DNA from: Hydrogenophilus thiooxidans
GTDB lineage: Bacteria; Pseudomonadota; Gammaproteobacteria; Burkholderiales; Rhodocyclaceae
Reading direction: 5' to 3'
DNA length: 64,000 nt
Assembly: GCF_019049855.1 (NCBI RefSeq)
Contig: NZ_JAHLSY010000009.1
Location: 30,842-94,841 of the forward strand
Position numbers and translations under genes: made by a program. The stretch's first letter is position 1. Each line of letters opens with the position of its first letter. Below are positions 62,726 through 64,000 of the stretch, in pieces. The notes under the pieces are model-generated. The model was not told where the DNA came from and ran no database searches. It saw nothing but the letters and a program-made list of their open reading frames with translations.

Positions 62726-63682
62726 ATGGTCAGTAGAGAAGAAGTAGTTTGCTGTTACCGGGCGATTCTCGGCAGGGAGCCGGAATCCGAGGAAGTCATC
62801 GAGCGCCATCGGAGCGCGGAAAATTTCGCGGCGTTGAGAACCCGGTTTTTGCAGTCGCCAGAATTTTTGCGACGCTTTGGTGCCAAGGTGGCTTTTCGGC
62901 GATACCCTCTTGACCATTCGAAAATGAAGGTCGATGACGATGCCACGCCCGCACAGCTTGCCGCATGCTTGGAAAAAACAAGGCTGCTTGGACGCATCTT
63001 GGCCTCACCCGGCCTCATCACTCGGTGCTGACGAATGAAAAATTTCTTCCGGAAAATCTGGAAAAGCACAGCGACGCGTTTTGGTCATCCGGAGAGAGGG
63101 AGACGGATCAAATCGTAAAAATTCTCGAACGACATGACTGTTCGGAATTGTCTGCAAAAACCGCAGTGGAATTTGGCTGTGGCGTGGGGAGGGTGACCAT
63201 GGGTCTTGCTCGCCGCTTTCGAGAGGTGCACGCTTACGATATATCGCCTTCTCATCTCTCGCTCGCAGAACAACGCGCCAACGAGGTCGGCGTTTTCAAC
63301 TGCCAGTTCCATTTGCTTGCAGAAGAGCCTTTGGCTCCGTTGGAACCCTGTGATGTGTTCTATTCGCGGATCGTCTTCCAGCACAACCCCCCCGGTTATC
63401 CGCCATCTCATCGCCAATGCGCTGCGCTCCCTCAAGCCCGGCGGAATCGCCATCTTTCAGGTTCCCACCTACCATCCGCACTATCGCTTCTCGCTCGATG
63501 AATGGCTGGCGACCAAGTACGAACTCGACATGCAAATGCATTGTTTTCCGCAACAGGCCATCTTTCAGATCATTGCAAAGGAGAACTGCGTGCCGCTGGA
63601 AGTGAGAGAGGATGGCTCCACTGGTGGAGACTTTTTATCGCAGCCCTTTGTCGTCAGAAAACACTTGCAGCGGAGGCGTTGA
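62726..63682 (+). pseudogene. DUF4214-like plus SAM methyltransferase, two compensating frameshifts
   Basis: Reconstructed product of about 318 residues. The start ATG (62726) has GGAGG nine bases ahead; an earlier in-frame ATG at 62708 overlaps the GT stop. Part 1 has the DUF4214-like motif CYRAILGREPESEEV. At an A6 run (62973-62978) one A appears missing, after which the frame gives AAWTHLGLTRPHHSVL and the SAM motif VEFGCGVGRVTMGLA. At a C7 run (63387-63393) one C too many switches back to VIRHLIANALRSLKPGGIAIFQVPTYHP and the end. Both lesions are homopolymer indels that cancel out, so a sequencing error is quite possible; otherwise the gene is dead. Likely role: methylation of the capsule sugar or its reducing or non-reducing end (inference). 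Confidence 0.72.
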
Positions 63683-63683
63683 A

Positions 63684-64000
63684 ATGAGCCTTGCAGACCT
63701 GGCCTTGAGAACCATGCTTCGTCTGACTGCCGAACAAATTATCGGCATGACATACCGTGGCATATTGTCCCGCGAACCGGATCCGGATGGACTTGCCGCC
63801 TATGCCAAATTGCTTAGACGCGCAGGTGACCTCACGCCGCTGCTGTCGGAGCTGGCCCGCTCGGAGGAACGCTGGCGGCAAAGCTTTGCCGAGCGTGCGC
63901 CGGAGCTGGTGCGAGCGCTCTACCGGGGACTACTCGGGCGCGAGCCGGAACCCGAAGCGCTGCAAGACTACGCAGAGCGGCTGACGCAAACGCATGACCT
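63684..64000 (+). CDS. Protein with tandem DUF4214 modules, cut by window edge
   Basis: Starts at ATG 63684, two bases after the previous stop, with a CGGAGG ribosome site at 63671-63676, and stays open to the last base, giving 105 residues. It holds two copies of the YRxxLxREPxxxxLxxYxxxL pattern: MTYRGILSREPDPDGLAAYAKLL and ALYRGLLGREPEPEALQDYAERL. DUF4214 occurs in surface-associated proteins and in polysaccharide loci, and the same motif begins the preceding methyltransferase gene. Function unknown; what follows (another catalytic domain is likely) is outside the window. Confidence 0.75.
   Translation, partial: MSLADLALRTMLRLTAEQIIGMTYRGILSREPDPDGLAAYAKLLRRAGDLTPLLSELARSEERWRQSFAERAPELVRALYRGLLGREPEPEALQDYAERLTQTHD

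Noticed and set aside
62970..62985. Programmed -1 frameshift at A6 in the methyltransferase gene
   Set aside because: The heptamer does not sit in the zero-frame phase of a classical slippery site, no stem-loop is evident after it, and a second opposite shift is needed at C7. Error or mutation is simpler.

Overview
The window is a GC-rich chromosomal segment from a betaproteobacterium. The best guess, from gene order and protein character only, is Hydrogenophilales or a near relative. The support is a chain of typical betaproteobacterial neighbourhoods: hrcA-nadK-recN, fur/bamE-dapB, carA-carB-greA-yhbY-rlmE-ftsH-folP-glmM, tpiA-secG-tRNA-Leu-nuoA to nuoN, smpB/ratA-rnfH-guaB-guaA, plus a DUF3579 gene. 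No rRNA, CRISPR array, insertion sequence or phage module is visible, and no gene-free stretch exceeds about 300 bases.

Region 1 (1-18.8 kb) is housekeeping. A minus-strand cluster, hrcA-hemH-membrane protein-trxC, is tightly overlapped and is divergent from nadK-recN. Next come fur, bamE, dapB, carbamoyl-phosphate synthase (carAB, with a hairpin terminator or attenuator just before carA), greA, yhbY, rlmE, ftsH, folP, glmM, tpiA and secG. Region 2 (18.8-33.9 kb) holds a tRNA-Leu(GAG) with a clear promoter and terminator, an unusually A/T-rich leader, the complete 14-gene nuoA-N operon for respiratory complex I, and a Nudix hydrolase. Region 3 (33.9-48.1 kb) has a PPi/ATP-ambiguous phosphofructokinase, a broken PAS-GGDEF-EAL gene, murJ, rpsT, a DUF3579 gene, ppiD, fabI, smpB, ratA, rnfH, guaB, guaA and a PilZ-domain protein.

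Region 4 (48.2-64 kb, running off the end) is the accessory part and the most interesting. It starts with a 2499-residue single-module type I polyketide/fatty acid synthase (KS-AT-DH-degenerate MT/psiKR-ER-KR-ACP, no thioesterase). This overlaps an alpha-oxoamine synthase, then a GDP-mannose-forming ManC, a KpsE/KpsM/KpsT-type capsule ABC exporter, a glycosyltransferase, a frameshifted DUF4214-methyltransferase gene and a DUF4214 repeat protein cut by the window edge. The layout recalls the rhizobial rkp (K-antigen) loci, where RkpA (synthase) and RkpG (oxoamine-synthase-like) are needed for capsule. My inference is that the first two enzymes build a dedicated, possibly sphingoid-like, lipid for the polysaccharide that the rest of the locus builds and exports.

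Base use changes at about 48.2 kb and again at about 57.1 kb, suggesting the locus was acquired in pieces. Three single-base homopolymer lesions and one apparent 8-base loss break two genes. Some of these may be sequencing errors.
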